From assembly GCA_949300025.1 (NCBI GenBank), contig CASGCS010000019.1, forward strand, positions 124,001 through 188,000: DNA of 64,000 nt, read 5' to 3'. The DNA is from an uncultured bacterium. GTDB lineage: Bacteria > Bacteroidota > Bacteroidia > Bacteroidales > UBA932. Shown here piece after piece: positions 8,481 through 17,355 of the stretch. Positions within the stretch are counted from its first letter, which is position 1. Every line of letters begins with the position of its first letter. The position numbers and the translations under genes are program-made. The notes under the pieces are model-generated. The model was not told the DNA's origin. It saw only the letters and a program-made list of their open reading frames with translations, and made no database searches.

Positions 8481-10634
8481 TTATTCGTCCTTCTCCTCTG
8501 CCTCGTACGCCTTGAGCAGTTTCTCCTGAACCTCGGCAGGCACCTGCTGATAGTCTGCAAACGACATTGTAAAGGTTGCCCTTCCGGAAGTCAGAGAGCT
8601 GAGCGTTGTAGAGTATTTGTACAACTCTGCCAGAGGGACTCTTGCTTTCAGTACCTCAAAACCCTTGTCGCTGCTCATGCCCTCTATCATGGCCCTGCGG
8701 TTCTGCAAATCGCTCATTACATCTCCCATGCAGTCGCTCGGCACCAGAATCTCGATATTGTAGATAGGCTCCATAATCTTCGGGCCGGCCTTCTTGAAGG
8801 CCTCCTTGAAGGCATTCCTTGCAGCAAGTTTGAATGCCAGTTCGTTTGAATCTACCGGATGCATCTTTCCATCGTACACGTAAACCCTGATGTCGCGTGC
8901 ATACGAACCTGTGAGAGGGCCTTCGGTCATTTTCTCCATTATACCCTTCAGTATGGCAGGCATGAAGCGGGCGTCTATCGCACCTCCCACTATACAGTTG
9001 TAATATTCGAGCTTTCCGCCCCATTCAAGGTCATACTCTTCCTTTCCCTTTATGTTGAGAGTATATTCCGAACCGTCGACCTTGAACTTGTTGTTCTGGG
9101 GAGCGCCTTCGACATAAGGCTCCACTATAAGGTGCACCTCACCGAACTGACCGGCTCCTCCGGACTGTTTCTTGTGGCGGTAATCAGCACGGGCGGCCTT
9201 TGTAATTGTTTCGCGATAAGGAATTTTCGGGGCAAACAGTTCGACCTCCATTTTATTCTCGTTGTTGATAACCCATTTGAGAATATTTATCTGGTGCTCT
9301 CCCTGTCCGCTCAAAATAGTCTGCTTCAACTCTTTGGAATATTCCACTATGATTGTAGGATCTTCCGCCGCAGCCTTGTTGAGAATCTCTCCCAGTTTTT
9401 CGTCGTCTTTCTCCTCTTTTGCCTTTATGGCTGTACGGAACTTGGGTGCGGGGAACTGCGTAGGCTTGAATACATATTCGCAGTTGGGAGCACAGAGCGT
9501 CTGCCCTGTCTTTACGCTCTTGAGCTTTACAGTGCAGGCAATGTCTCCGGCCATAATCTCCGAAACTTTCTCGCGCTTTTTGCCGGCAGCCGCATAGATA
9601 GCGGCGATTCTCTCTTTTGCTCCGGTCTGGGGATTCACCAGGTCCATGCCCTCGGTGAGTTTTCCCGACATGACCTTGAAATAAGAGACATCTCCTATAT
9701 GCTGCTCCTGAGCTGTCTTGTATATGAAGATTGCGGTAGGACCGTTCGGATCTACCTTCACCATGGTGGAATCAACAAGCTCGTTTTCCACCTGCCCGGG
9801 AGAGGGAGCCGCATTTATTGTAAACTCCATTATCCTCTTTACGCCTATGTCTTTCTTTGCAGAGAGGCAGAATATGGGAAGAATATCTCCCTTTTTCATA
9901 CCGATATTCATTCCTGCCCTTATCTCGTCTTCGGTAAGGCTGCCCTTGTCGAAGAATGTTTCCATAAGAGTCTCGTCGTTTTCTGCAGCCATCTCTATGA
10001 GTTGCTGCTGCAGCTCCTTTGCCTCCTCCATGTACTCTTCCGGAATCGGATGCTCCTCTCTTGTTCCGTTTTCATCGGTAAAGTGGTACATCTTCATTTT
10101 AAGCACATCTATAAATGTGTCGAACGAAGGGCCGGGATTTACAGGGAACTGGACCTGCACAATCTTGTTTCCGAAAGCCTGCCTGAGAGAATCTATCGTG
10201 GCATGCCAGTCCTGCTTCTCATGGTCTAACTGGTTTACGCCTATAATCAGCGGTTTCTTGTGACTTAACGCATAACGCGCAAAAATCTCCGTTCCCACTT
10301 CGACCCCCTGGGTTGCATTGACCAGCATGATTCCAATCTCGGCAACGGAAAATGCAGAAAATACGCCGCCCACGAAATCGTCCGAACCCGGAGTGTCTAT
10401 TATGTTGAACTTGGTATTGAGGAATTCAGTATAAAGGAGGGTGGAATATATCGAGCGCTGGTATATCTGCTCTATCTCCGTATTGTCGCTTATGGTATTC
10501 TTTGCCTCTACGCTACCTCGCCTCTCTATAACTTTTCCTTCATACATCATAGTCTCCGCCAAAGTAGTCTTGCCTGATTTGGAACTGCCCAGAAGGACAA
10601 CGTTCCTTACGTTTTGCGTATTGTACGTTTTCAT
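8481..10634 (-). CDS. EF-G paralogue (EF-G2-like) with degenerate GTPase motifs
   Basis: This 717-residue protein has the full EF-G domain order (G domain, domains II to V). Its G-domain motifs deviate. G1 is GSSKSGKTT (16-24). G3 reads DTPGS at 80-84, where EF-G has DTPGH with the catalytic His. G4 is NQLD (133-136) instead of NKxD. The switch I region lacks the canonical ERGITI. Bacteroidetes encode a second EF-G, called EF-G2 in Bacteroides thetaiotaomicron, reported to translocate without GTP hydrolysis; this gene looks like that type. It is not the canonical fusA, which would sit with ribosomal protein genes. It heads an operon with lolD and trmN6. Confidence 0.85.
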   Translation of the reverse strand: MKTYNTQNVRNVVLLGSSKSGKTTLAETMMYEGKVIERRGSVEAKNTISDNTEIEQIYQRSIYSTLLYTEFLNTKFNIIDTPGSDDFVGGVFSAFSVAEIGIMLVNATQGVEVGTEIFARYALSHKKPLIIGVNQLDHEKQDWHATIDSLRQAFGNKIVQVQFPVNPGPSFDTFIDVLKMKMYHFTDENGTREEHPIPEEYMEEAKELQQQLIEMAAENDETLMETFFDKGSLTEDEIRAGMNIGMKKGDILPIFCLSAKKDIGVKRIMEFTINAAPSPGQVENELVDSTMVKVDPNGPTAIFIYKTAQEQHIGDVSYFKVMSGKLTEGMDLVNPQTGAKERIAAIYAAAGKKREKVSEIMAGDIACTVKLKSVKTGQTLCAPNCEYVFKPTQFPAPKFRTAIKAKEEKDDEKLGEILNKAAAEDPTIIVEYSKELKQTILSGQGEHQINILKWVINNENKMEVELFAPKIPYRETITKAARADYRHKKQSGGAGQFGEVHLIVEPYVEGAPQNNKFKVDGSEYTLNIKGKEEYDLEWGGKLEYYNCIVGGAIDARFMPAILKGIMEKMTEGPLTGSYARDIRVYVYDGKMHPVDSNELAFKLAARNAFKEAFKKAGPKIMEPIYNIEILVPSDCMGDVMSDLQNRRAMIEGMSSDKGFEVLKARVPLAELYKYSTTLSSLTSGRATFTMSFADYQQVPAEVQEKLLKAYEAEEKDE

Positions 10635-10743
10635 CTGTCAAATATATTACATGTTAATTTTTTGTTGTTGAAACCTCAAATTTATAAAAAATATTCCATA
10701 ATGACAATATATAGTCCGACAGGAGATTAATATATATCCTCTT

Positions 10744-10776
10744 TTTGCCTATCCGGCCGATTTCTCGCTATCTTTG
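10744..10776 (+). promoter_or_regulatory. Bacteroidetes-type promoter of rnhB
   Basis: TTTG at 10744-10747 and TATCTTTG at 10769-10776 are separated by 21 bp. Both match the Bacteroidetes consensus. The rnhB start codon at 10808 lies 31 bp further on. The rest of the 173-bp spacer between EF-G2 and rnhB is A+T-rich and shows no other structure. Confidence 0.6.
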
Positions 10777-10807
10777 TGCCACAAACCAGAAAGAAACAAG
10801 ACAATAA

Positions 10808-11404
10808 ATGTTACTTCCCTGTCTGCATGAAGAACTTGTCGAGGCCGGATGCGACGAGGCCGGACGCGGGGCTCTTGCCGGCCCTGTATTTGCCGCAGCA
10901 GTCATTCTGCCAAAAGGCTTCGCCCATCCTATGCTGGACGATTCAAAGAAGCTCACGGCAAAACAGCGCGAGAAGCTGCGCAGAATCATAGAGCAGGAGG
11001 CCCTCGCATGGGCTGTAGCCTCGCTCTCCGCTGCAGAGATAGACAGGCTCAACATTCTCAGGGCCTCGATAACGGCAATGCACAATGCAATATCGCAACT
11101 TTCCACAACCCCTTCGTTTTTGCTTATAGACGGGAACAGGTTCTGCAAATACAAGAATATTCCTCACCAATGCATTGTAAAGGGAGACGGAATGTACGCC
11201 CCCATAGCCGCTGCCTCCATTCTGGCAAAGACCCATCGCGACGAATACATGAAAAGGATTGCCGCAGAATACCCGCAATACGGCTGGGACAAAAACATGG
11301 CATACCCGACCGCAGCCCACAGGGAGGCGATAAGAAAATTCGGGACAACGCCATACCACAGGATGAGTTACACTCTGCTCAGAGACGACCCCTCACTTTT
11401 CTGA
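10808..11404 (+). CDS. rnhB: Ribonuclease HII
   Basis: This 198-residue protein is normal length for RNase HII. The metal-binding pair sits at Asp16-Glu17 in the CDEAGRG motif, and the DDSKKLTAKQRE motif and the GDGMYAPIAAASILAKTHRD segment with further catalytic Asp residues follow. It cleaves RNA-DNA hybrids and removes misincorporated ribonucleotides. The ATG at 10808 gives a family-like N-terminus. The 3' end overlaps the convergent glycerate kinase gene by 37 bp. Confidence 0.95.
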   Translation: MLLPCLHEELVEAGCDEAGRGALAGPVFAAAVILPKGFAHPMLDDSKKLTAKQREKLRRIIEQEALAWAVASLSAAEIDRLNILRASITAMHNAISQLSTTPSFLLIDGNRFCKYKNIPHQCIVKGDGMYAPIAAASILAKTHRDEYMKRIAAEYPQYGWDKNMAYPTAAHREAIRKFGTTPYHRMSYTLLRDDPSLF

Positions 11405-12579
11405 CACAATCCCTTAATTTCATTTGAAAAAGCCATGCAGGCTCTCTTTCTCAAAAGCCGGCAGGCATGGGAGATGCAGCGTGAAACATCATTTTCAATA
11501 TCGTTCAGTGCAAAGATCCTGCAGTCCGGAGCAGAAAAACGGCTTTTATTCACTCCGCAAAACAGCACAAGAGGCTTGTTGTACTTACGGCACAGTGCGT
11601 AAAGCCAGCTCACAAGCTTGCCGTAAAAGCTCTGGCTGTCTATACTCCCCTCTCCCCCTACAACCAGGTCTGCATCTGCAACCAACGCCTCTATCCCTGT
11701 AAGCTCCATAAAAAACTCCTCTCCTTTCAAAAGAGTCGCACCTGCAAAATATTTCAGCGCAAAACCCACACCTCCCGCAGCACCTGCACCGGGAAAATCG
11801 GGGTCTGCCTCCCTGCCGCGCAGCGAACACAAGGCTGCCGCTGAAAAATTTCCCATACCGGCCTCCAGCAGTGCAAGTCCGGCATCATCGGCTCCTTTCT
11901 GACGCCCATAGACCATCGTGGCACCATTATCCCCCAAAAGCGGATTGGTAACATCACAAATGGCCGTTATGTTGCATCCGGCAAGTATGTTTCCACCTGG
12001 CAACACTCTTTTTATTCTGACAAGATCCCGGCCTGACACCGGAATACCCAAGACCTCTCCTTCGGAATCCAGAAATTCATACCCCAGAGCCTGCATCATT
12101 CCCGCACCGCAATCATTGGTCGCACTGCCGCCTATCGAGACAAAAATCTGCCTTGCCCCTGCACTGTATGCCTCAAGCATTGTTTCTCCCAGCCCGTACG
12201 TTGTTGTATTCAGAGGGTTTCTCTCCGATTCCGGTACCATCACAAGGCCGCAGACCTTTGCCATCTCTATAAATGCCCTCTCTCCTGAAATCAGGAACTC
12301 TGTCTCTGCCGGCTCTCCGAGCGGACCGGTAATGCGACAGCGGATTCTCCTGCAGGAAGGACCCCATACGGCAGAAACTGCCTCCAGGCTCCCGTCGCCG
12401 CCGTCGGCCATAGGGAGCTTCACAATATCAGGCACACAGCCAAAGGGGCCTCCATCCATACCTGCTGAATCAAGTATTCCTTCCTCTATTGCAGATTCGG
12501 CCTCCAGCGAGGTGAGCGAACCCTTGAATTTGTCTACGGCCAACAATATCTTGCCGCTTTTTTTGAAAATCCTCTCCAT
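11368..12579 (-). CDS. Glycerate kinase
   Basis: The protein, 403 residues from ATG 12579, is a GlxK/GarK-type glycerate kinase. The N-terminal ILLAVDKFKGSL motif and Gly-rich segments (GGDGS, SIGGSATNDCGAGM) match the family. It phosphorylates glycerate in the cytoplasm. The TTG at 12603 would add eight unlikely residues. The last 20 or so residues, rich in Lys and Ser, seem to go beyond the usual family end and lie over the 3' end of rnhB. The promoter of the divergent S46 peptidase gene overlaps its first codons. Confidence 0.9.
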   Translation of the reverse strand: MERIFKKSGKILLAVDKFKGSLTSLEAESAIEEGILDSAGMDGGPFGCVPDIVKLPMADGGDGSLEAVSAVWGPSCRRIRCRITGPLGEPAETEFLISGERAFIEMAKVCGLVMVPESERNPLNTTTYGLGETMLEAYSAGARQIFVSIGGSATNDCGAGMMQALGYEFLDSEGEVLGIPVSGRDLVRIKRVLPGGNILAGCNITAICDVTNPLLGDNGATMVYGRQKGADDAGLALLEAGMGNFSAAALCSLRGREADPDFPGAGAAGGVGFALKYFAGATLLKGEEFFMELTGIEALVADADLVVGGEGSIDSQSFYGKLVSWLYALCRKYNKPLVLFCGVNKSRFSAPDCRIFALNDIENDVSRCISHACRLLRKRACMAFSNEIKGLCQKSEGSSLSRV

Positions 12580-12592
12580 TTGACTACTTTTG
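12562..12592 (+). promoter_or_regulatory. Bacteroidetes-type promoter of the S46 peptidase gene
   Basis: TTTG at 12562-12565 and TACTTTTG at 12585-12592 are separated by exactly 19 bp. The -33 element lies inside the first codons of the divergent glycerate kinase gene. The S46 start codon follows at 12622. Confidence 0.55.
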
Positions 12593-12621
12593 GGGCTTGA
12601 CAAAATTAAACAATTCTTCGA

Positions 12622-14712
12622 ATGAAAAAATTAATAATCTTTGTTTTATGCCTTTCGCTCTCTATCGGGACAAAAGTAAGGGCAGATGAGGGGATGTGGC
12701 TTCTTCCTCTTTTGGAAAAATTCAACATTGAAAAAATGCACCAGCTCGGATGCGAACTGTCGGCCGACGACATATACAATATAAACAAATCGTCTTTAAA
12801 AGACGCGATTGTAATATTCGGCGGTGGCTGCACAGGCGAAATAATATCAAACAACGGGCTGCTTGTAACCAACCACCACTGCGGTTATGGAAGCATACAG
12901 AAACTGAGTTCCGTGGAACATGACTATCTCAAAGACGGTTTCTGGGCCATGAACATGGGAGAGGAACTCCCCGCGGAGGGGCTTACGGTAACATTCATAG
13001 ACAAATTCACAGATGTTACCTCAAGAGTGAACAATGCTCTTAAAGGCCTCAATTCAAAACAGAGGGAAAAGGTTCTCAAAGAAATCTCCGACAAAATTGA
13101 AAACGAGGCAAAAGAGAAAGACCCGTACATAGATGCCGAAGTTGTAAGTTTCTACAACGAAAACGTATTCTATCTGGTCACCACCAAGACCTATAAGGAT
13201 ATCCGCCTCGTAGGCACACCGCCTTCATCCATAGGAAAATTCGGCGGAGATACAGACAACTGGATGTGGCCGCGACATACCGGAGACTTCTCACTGTTCC
13301 GCGTTTATGCAGACAGGAACAACAACCCGGCAGAATACTCAGAAGAGAATATTCCCTACACACCAAAAAAGTTTCTTTCTATCTCGCTTAAGGGAATACA
13401 GGAAAACGATTTCGCGATGATCATAGGCTTTCCAGGCCGCACTACCCGCTTCATGACATCTGAGGAGGCAAAAGAGGCTCAGCAGATCTCAAACAGAATT
13501 TCAATCCTTGCCCGCGGAATCCGTCAGAATATTCTCATGGAAGACATGAATGCAGACCCCAAGATAAACATTCAGTATGCCAGCAAATACACATCTTCCT
13601 CAAACGGCTGGAAGAAATGGATTGGAATGAACGAAACCTTCGACAAACTGGATGTGATAGAGCGCAGGGCTGCACAGGAAAAGGCATTCAACAGCTGGGT
13701 TGCAGAAAATCCTGCAAGAGCGGCAAAATATGGCAAGGCAATAGAAAAGATAAACAACCATGTCAGAAACAGGGCCGGAGCAATGGCCGCCTACGAATAT
13801 CTTACGGAAACCTTGACCAGAATAGAGCTTCTGACAGCAGCTTCGATGGCAAACAGGCAGAATGTCTCGCAGGAGGCAATCGACAATTTCTACAAGGATT
13901 ATTCTGTCTCCACAGACAAGAAAGTGGCGACAGCAATGATAAGGCTCTATCGTGACAGTGTGGCACACAACTACTGGCCCTCTGTGCTGGACTCCATAGA
14001 TACAAGATACAATGGAGATGTCGCCGCCTTTGTGGAGGCTCTTTTTGAAAAGTCTCTCTTCACTTCACAGGAGGGCTGGAATCTTCAGTCTGACAGCACG
14101 CTTCTGGCCTCAGACCCTGCAAACATCTTCTCAAAATCTGTCCGCGGGCAGCTTGGGAAAATCGTAACAGAAGTAACCAGAGGAGAAGATGCCTACAATG
14201 AAGGGAAACGGGAATATCTGGCCGGCATTCTCGAAATGAACGGCAAAAAGGCCTCATATCCTGATGCGAACTTTACCATGCGCCTCACATACGGAAGCGT
14301 ACTGCCATACTCCCCGCGCGATGCCGTGGAATACAATTACTACACGACTCTTGATGGAGTCATGCAGAAAGAAAACCCCGACAGCCGCGAGTTCACAGTC
14401 CCTGCAAAACTTAAAGAACTGTGGAAGAACAAGGAATATGGCATATATGCAATGGCCGATGGAAAAATGCCGGTAGCTTTCCTTACCAACAACGACATTA
14501 CCGGCGGGAATTCCGGCAGCCCTGTCCTCAACGGCAAGGGCGAACTTTTGGGACTGGCTTTCGACGGAAACTGGGAAGCCATGAGTGGAGACGTGATATT
14601 TGAACCTGATTTGCAGCGTTGCATAGCAGTAGACATAAGATATGTACTCTTTATAATAGACAAGTTCGGAGGAGCAGGCTATCTTTTGAAAGAGATGAAC
14701 CTGATAAGGTAA
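12622..14712 (+). CDS. S46 family dipeptidyl-peptidase, DPP7-like
   Basis: This 696-residue exported protein has a signal peptide (about residues 1-21). The chymotrypsin-fold triad is visible: TNHHCGYG with the catalytic His at 85/86, an Asp-rich GDTDNW...TGDFS region near 210-226, and GGNSGSP with Ser631. The residue 18 positions after the catalytic Ser is Gly649. In this family Gly there marks DPP7 (hydrophobic P1), while Arg marks DPP11 (Asp/Glu P1). Such enzymes release dipeptides in the periplasm for uptake. The enzyme family is secure; the specificity is inferred from one position. Confidence 0.92.
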   Translation: MKKLIIFVLCLSLSIGTKVRADEGMWLLPLLEKFNIEKMHQLGCELSADDIYNINKSSLKDAIVIFGGGCTGEIISNNGLLVTNHHCGYGSIQKLSSVEHDYLKDGFWAMNMGEELPAEGLTVTFIDKFTDVTSRVNNALKGLNSKQREKVLKEISDKIENEAKEKDPYIDAEVVSFYNENVFYLVTTKTYKDIRLVGTPPSSIGKFGGDTDNWMWPRHTGDFSLFRVYADRNNNPAEYSEENIPYTPKKFLSISLKGIQENDFAMIIGFPGRTTRFMTSEEAKEAQQISNRISILARGIRQNILMEDMNADPKINIQYASKYTSSSNGWKKWIGMNETFDKLDVIERRAAQEKAFNSWVAENPARAAKYGKAIEKINNHVRNRAGAMAAYEYLTETLTRIELLTAASMANRQNVSQEAIDNFYKDYSVSTDKKVATAMIRLYRDSVAHNYWPSVLDSIDTRYNGDVAAFVEALFEKSLFTSQEGWNLQSDSTLLASDPANIFSKSVRGQLGKIVTEVTRGEDAYNEGKREYLAGILEMNGKKASYPDANFTMRLTYGSVLPYSPRDAVEYNYYTTLDGVMQKENPDSREFTVPAKLKELWKNKEYGIYAMADGKMPVAFLTNNDITGGNSGSPVLNGKGELLGLAFDGNWEAMSGDVIFEPDLQRCIAVDIRYVLFIIDKFGGAGYLLKEMNLIR

Positions 14713-14723
14713 AACCAAACAAG

Positions 14724-15794
14724 ATGACAGAAAGCAAACAGATAGAAGATGTCCTCAGAGGCGTAGTCCATCCTGCCTCTGAAAAGAATGTCGTTGAACT
14801 CGACATGATAGAGGCAATAAGGTGCGAAGAAGACGGGGATGTGCACAAAATAAAGTTCAAACTTGTTTTTCCACGCCCCGACGCCTTGGCTTCAAGTATA
14901 AAGGCAGCCTGCAAAAAAGCTGTGGAGGATGCTTTTCCAGGCTATACCGTGGAGATAATGGAACTTGTGAGGGAGAAAAGGGCTCACAAGGCAAAAAAAC
15001 TGGAAGTAGACCAGATACAGCTGGAAAACGTAGACAAGATAATAGCTGTCGCCTCCGGAAAGGGAGGAGTCGGCAAATCTACGGTTGCCGTAAATCTGGC
15101 TGTCACGCTGGCCAAAATGGGTTATAAGGTGGGGCTTGCAGATGCAGATGTCTACGGCCCGTCCATACCCAAGATGACCGGAACCGAAGGAGAGACACCG
15201 CAAGTCTACCTGCCGGAGGGTTACAAGGAGGGTGACAATACGGAACTGATTATACCCATAGAGAAATATGGGGTCAAATGGATGTCGATAGGTTATTTCG
15301 CCGCTCCGGAACAGGCATTGATATGGAGAGGCCCCATGGCATGCAATGCGTTAAAACAGATGATATTGCAGGTAAAATGGGATGAGCTTGACTATCTTTT
15401 GCTTGACTTGCCTCCGGGAACGGGCGACATTCACATAAGTCTCGTACACGACATTCCCCTTACTGGTGCCATTGTTGTAAGCACACCGCAGGCCGTTGCC
15501 CTTTCAGATGTGGAGAAAGGCATAAATCTTTTCAGAAATCCGAACATCAACAAGCCGATATACGGTCTGGTAGAGAACATGGCCTGGTTTACGCCAGAAG
15601 AGCTTCCTGAAAACAGATACTATATCTTTGGAAAGGACGGCTGCAGAAAAATGGCAGAAAAATATAATGTTCCACTGTTGGGGCAGATTCCCATTGTACA
15701 GAGCATCAGGGAGTGTGGAGACAATGGAGAACCTTCTGCCGTAAGACCCGGCCCTGTATTCGATGCATTTGTAAAGATTGCAGAGCAACTGTAA
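14724..15794 (+). CDS. apbC: Mrp/NBP35 family iron-sulfur carrier ATPase
   Basis: The start is ATG 14724, 11 bp after the peptidase stop codon; an in-frame start at 14619 lies inside that gene. The 356-residue protein has an N-terminal MIP18/DUF59 domain (about 1-85) and a deviant P-loop SGKGGVGKST at 111-120. The VENMAWF segment near the end is typical of the Bacteroidetes branch. Mrp/ApbC proteins carry Fe-S clusters to apoproteins. The CxxC cluster motif found in many homologues is not visible; there is only a single Cys in the corresponding KDGCRKM stretch. Confidence 0.9.
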   Translation: MTESKQIEDVLRGVVHPASEKNVVELDMIEAIRCEEDGDVHKIKFKLVFPRPDALASSIKAACKKAVEDAFPGYTVEIMELVREKRAHKAKKLEVDQIQLENVDKIIAVASGKGGVGKSTVAVNLAVTLAKMGYKVGLADADVYGPSIPKMTGTEGETPQVYLPEGYKEGDNTELIIPIEKYGVKWMSIGYFAAPEQALIWRGPMACNALKQMILQVKWDELDYLLLDLPPGTGDIHISLVHDIPLTGAIVVSTPQAVALSDVEKGINLFRNPNINKPIYGLVENMAWFTPEELPENRYYIFGKDGCRKMAEKYNVPLLGQIPIVQSIRECGDNGEPSAVRPGPVFDAFVKIAEQL

Positions 15795-15825
15795 CCGGCC
15801 GCGCACTGTCTGAATAACGGTAAAA

Positions 15826-15860
15826 AAGAGGGGCTGTGACAAAACGTTTCAGCCCCTTTA
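15826..15860. terminator. Bidirectional terminator between apbC and the DHOD-like gene
   Basis: A perfect 7-bp stem (GGGGCTG at 15830-15836, CAGCCCC at 15850-15856) lies between convergent genes. There is an A-rich run on the left and a T-run on the right, so it can act on both strands. Confidence 0.7.
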
Positions 15861-15894
15861 TGATATATTATCCTGTTTTACCGCTCTTTAAAGC

Positions 15895-16872
15895 CTACTC
15901 CTTTGAAGAATAGTATTTCAGGAACTGGGTTCTCTCGAAAGTATTGACCTTGTCTGGACTCCCGGCATTCAGACGGCCGCGGAAACTTTGTACAGACTCC
16001 ATACCCTTGCGCTCCATCCAGTTGCCGAGGAACTGTGTGAATTCACCTATGACGGCAGGACCTTTCGTGTAAATGGCACTGCAAACCTCAACGGCAGAAG
16101 CGCCGGCCAGGATAGCCTTTACCACAGCCTCCGGGGTATGTACTCCACCCGAAGCTGCTATATCCAGCTGCCTTACCGCAGCAGATGCGATGCCCACCCA
16201 GCGCAATGCATTGGAAAAATCTTCGGGCTGGCTGAAAACCGGTCCTGAGGTCTGTTCCATCTTTTCTATATCTATGTCTGGCTGATAAAAACGGTTGAAC
16301 AATATTACAGCCGCCGCACCGTTAGCCTTCAACTGCTCCATCAGGGCAACCGGATTTGTAAGATTGGTACCCAGTTTCATGATTACCGGAATGGATACTG
16401 TCTTTTTCACATGACGGAGAATGTCTACGTGACGCTGCTCAAAACTTCCCGGTTTGTAATCAATCTCTGTCTGCAAGGCCAGAATATTTATCTCCAGCGC
16501 ATCTGCTCCAGCTTCCTCTATCTGGCGGGCAAAATCTACCCAGTTACTGTCATCATAGCAGTTTATGCTGGCAATTACAGGTATGGGGCACGCCTTTTTT
16601 GTTTCACGGATAAGTTCAAGATACTCTCCCAGCTTGTGCATGCGCACATAGTTCAGGAGATAGTCACTGCCTTCCGGAGCCATTTGAGGATTCGACAGGC
16701 TGTCTGCATCCATGAGAATCTGCTCCTCGAAAAGCGATTTGAGAACCACAGCACCGGCACCGGCCTCATACAGCCGACGGTTCTTGTCCGCACTGTTTGT
16801 CAAACCTGAACTGCCTACAATAATCGGGTTCCTCAATTTCAGTCCCGCATAGGTTGTCTCTAATGTAGTCAT
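15895..16872 (-). CDS. Dihydroorotate dehydrogenase-like FMN protein
   Basis: This 325-residue TIM-barrel protein is of the DHOD/PreA superfamily. It starts with TYAGLKLRNPIIVGSSG and has phosphate/FMN-binding segments near SGGVHTPEAV and AGASAVEVCSA. It is usually annotated as 'dihydroorotate dehydrogenase-like', and it is distinct from PyrD. The gene precedes yqeY and aspS on the opposite side of the terminator hairpin. The true substrate cannot be told from sequence; a pyrimidine or another small oxidisable ring is possible. Confidence 0.8.
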   Translation of the reverse strand: MTTLETTYAGLKLRNPIIVGSSGLTNSADKNRRLYEAGAGAVVLKSLFEEQILMDADSLSNPQMAPEGSDYLLNYVRMHKLGEYLELIRETKKACPIPVIASINCYDDSNWVDFARQIEEAGADALEINILALQTEIDYKPGSFEQRHVDILRHVKKTVSIPVIMKLGTNLTNPVALMEQLKANGAAAVILFNRFYQPDIDIEKMEQTSGPVFSQPEDFSNALRWVGIASAAVRQLDIAASGGVHTPEAVVKAILAGASAVEVCSAIYTKGPAVIGEFTQFLGNWMERKGMESVQSFRGRLNAGSPDKVNTFERTQFLKYYSSKE

Positions 16873-16893
16873 AACTATAAGATTTTTTATTAA

Positions 16894-17343
16894 TTAATTT
16901 TGCAGCAACTTCTTTACAGCCATAGATATGGCCTTTCCGTCGGCTCTGCCTGCGAGCTGCCTGGCCGCAACGCCCATCACCTTGCCCATATCCTGAGGCC
17001 CTTTAGCTCCTACCTGCTCTATTACCTTTGCCAGTTCAGACTCAAGTTCCTCTTCAGAAAGCTGCCTGGGCAGGAAAACTTCCATAAACGAAGCCTCTGC
17101 CAGTTCATTTTCCGCAAGGTCTGCCCGATTTTGGCTTTTATAAAGTTCAGCACTCTCCTTGCGCTGCTTTACCAGTTTCATTATAATCTTCAGTACGGCA
17201 TCGTCTGAAATTGTTTCGGCACCGTCAGAGGTCTTTTCCAGCAAAATGGCAGCCTTGATTGCCCTGAGAGCCTCGAGCCTTACCTTTTCCCGGGCCAGCA
17301 TTGCGGCCTTTATCTCATCCTGGATCCTAACTTCCAAACTCAT
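16894..17343 (-). CDS. GatB/YqeY domain protein
   Basis: This 149-residue, mostly helical protein matches stand-alone YqeY proteins over its whole length, including the MGKVMGVAARQLAGRADG segment near the C-terminus. The domain also forms the tail of GatB, where it binds tRNA, so a tRNA-linked role is plausible but unproven. It sits 12 bp downstream of aspS on the same strand and 21 bp before the DHOD-like gene, which implies an aspS, yqeY, DHOD-like operon. Confidence 0.88.
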   Translation of the reverse strand: MSLEVRIQDEIKAAMLAREKVRLEALRAIKAAILLEKTSDGAETISDDAVLKIIMKLVKQRKESAELYKSQNRADLAENELAEASFMEVFLPRQLSEEELESELAKVIEQVGAKGPQDMGKVMGVAARQLAGRADGKAISMAVKKLLQN

Positions 17344-17355
17344 AACAATATCCTC

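Noticed and set aside
11368..11404. Overlap of rnhB and glycerate kinase ends as a sign of a frameshift
   Set aside because: Both reading frames are intact to their stop codons; short convergent overlaps also occur at 6996-7006 and 20463-20479.
15895..16872. Calling the DHOD-like gene pyrD
   Set aside because: The sequence belongs to the DHOD-like branch, and no other pyrimidine genes are nearby.
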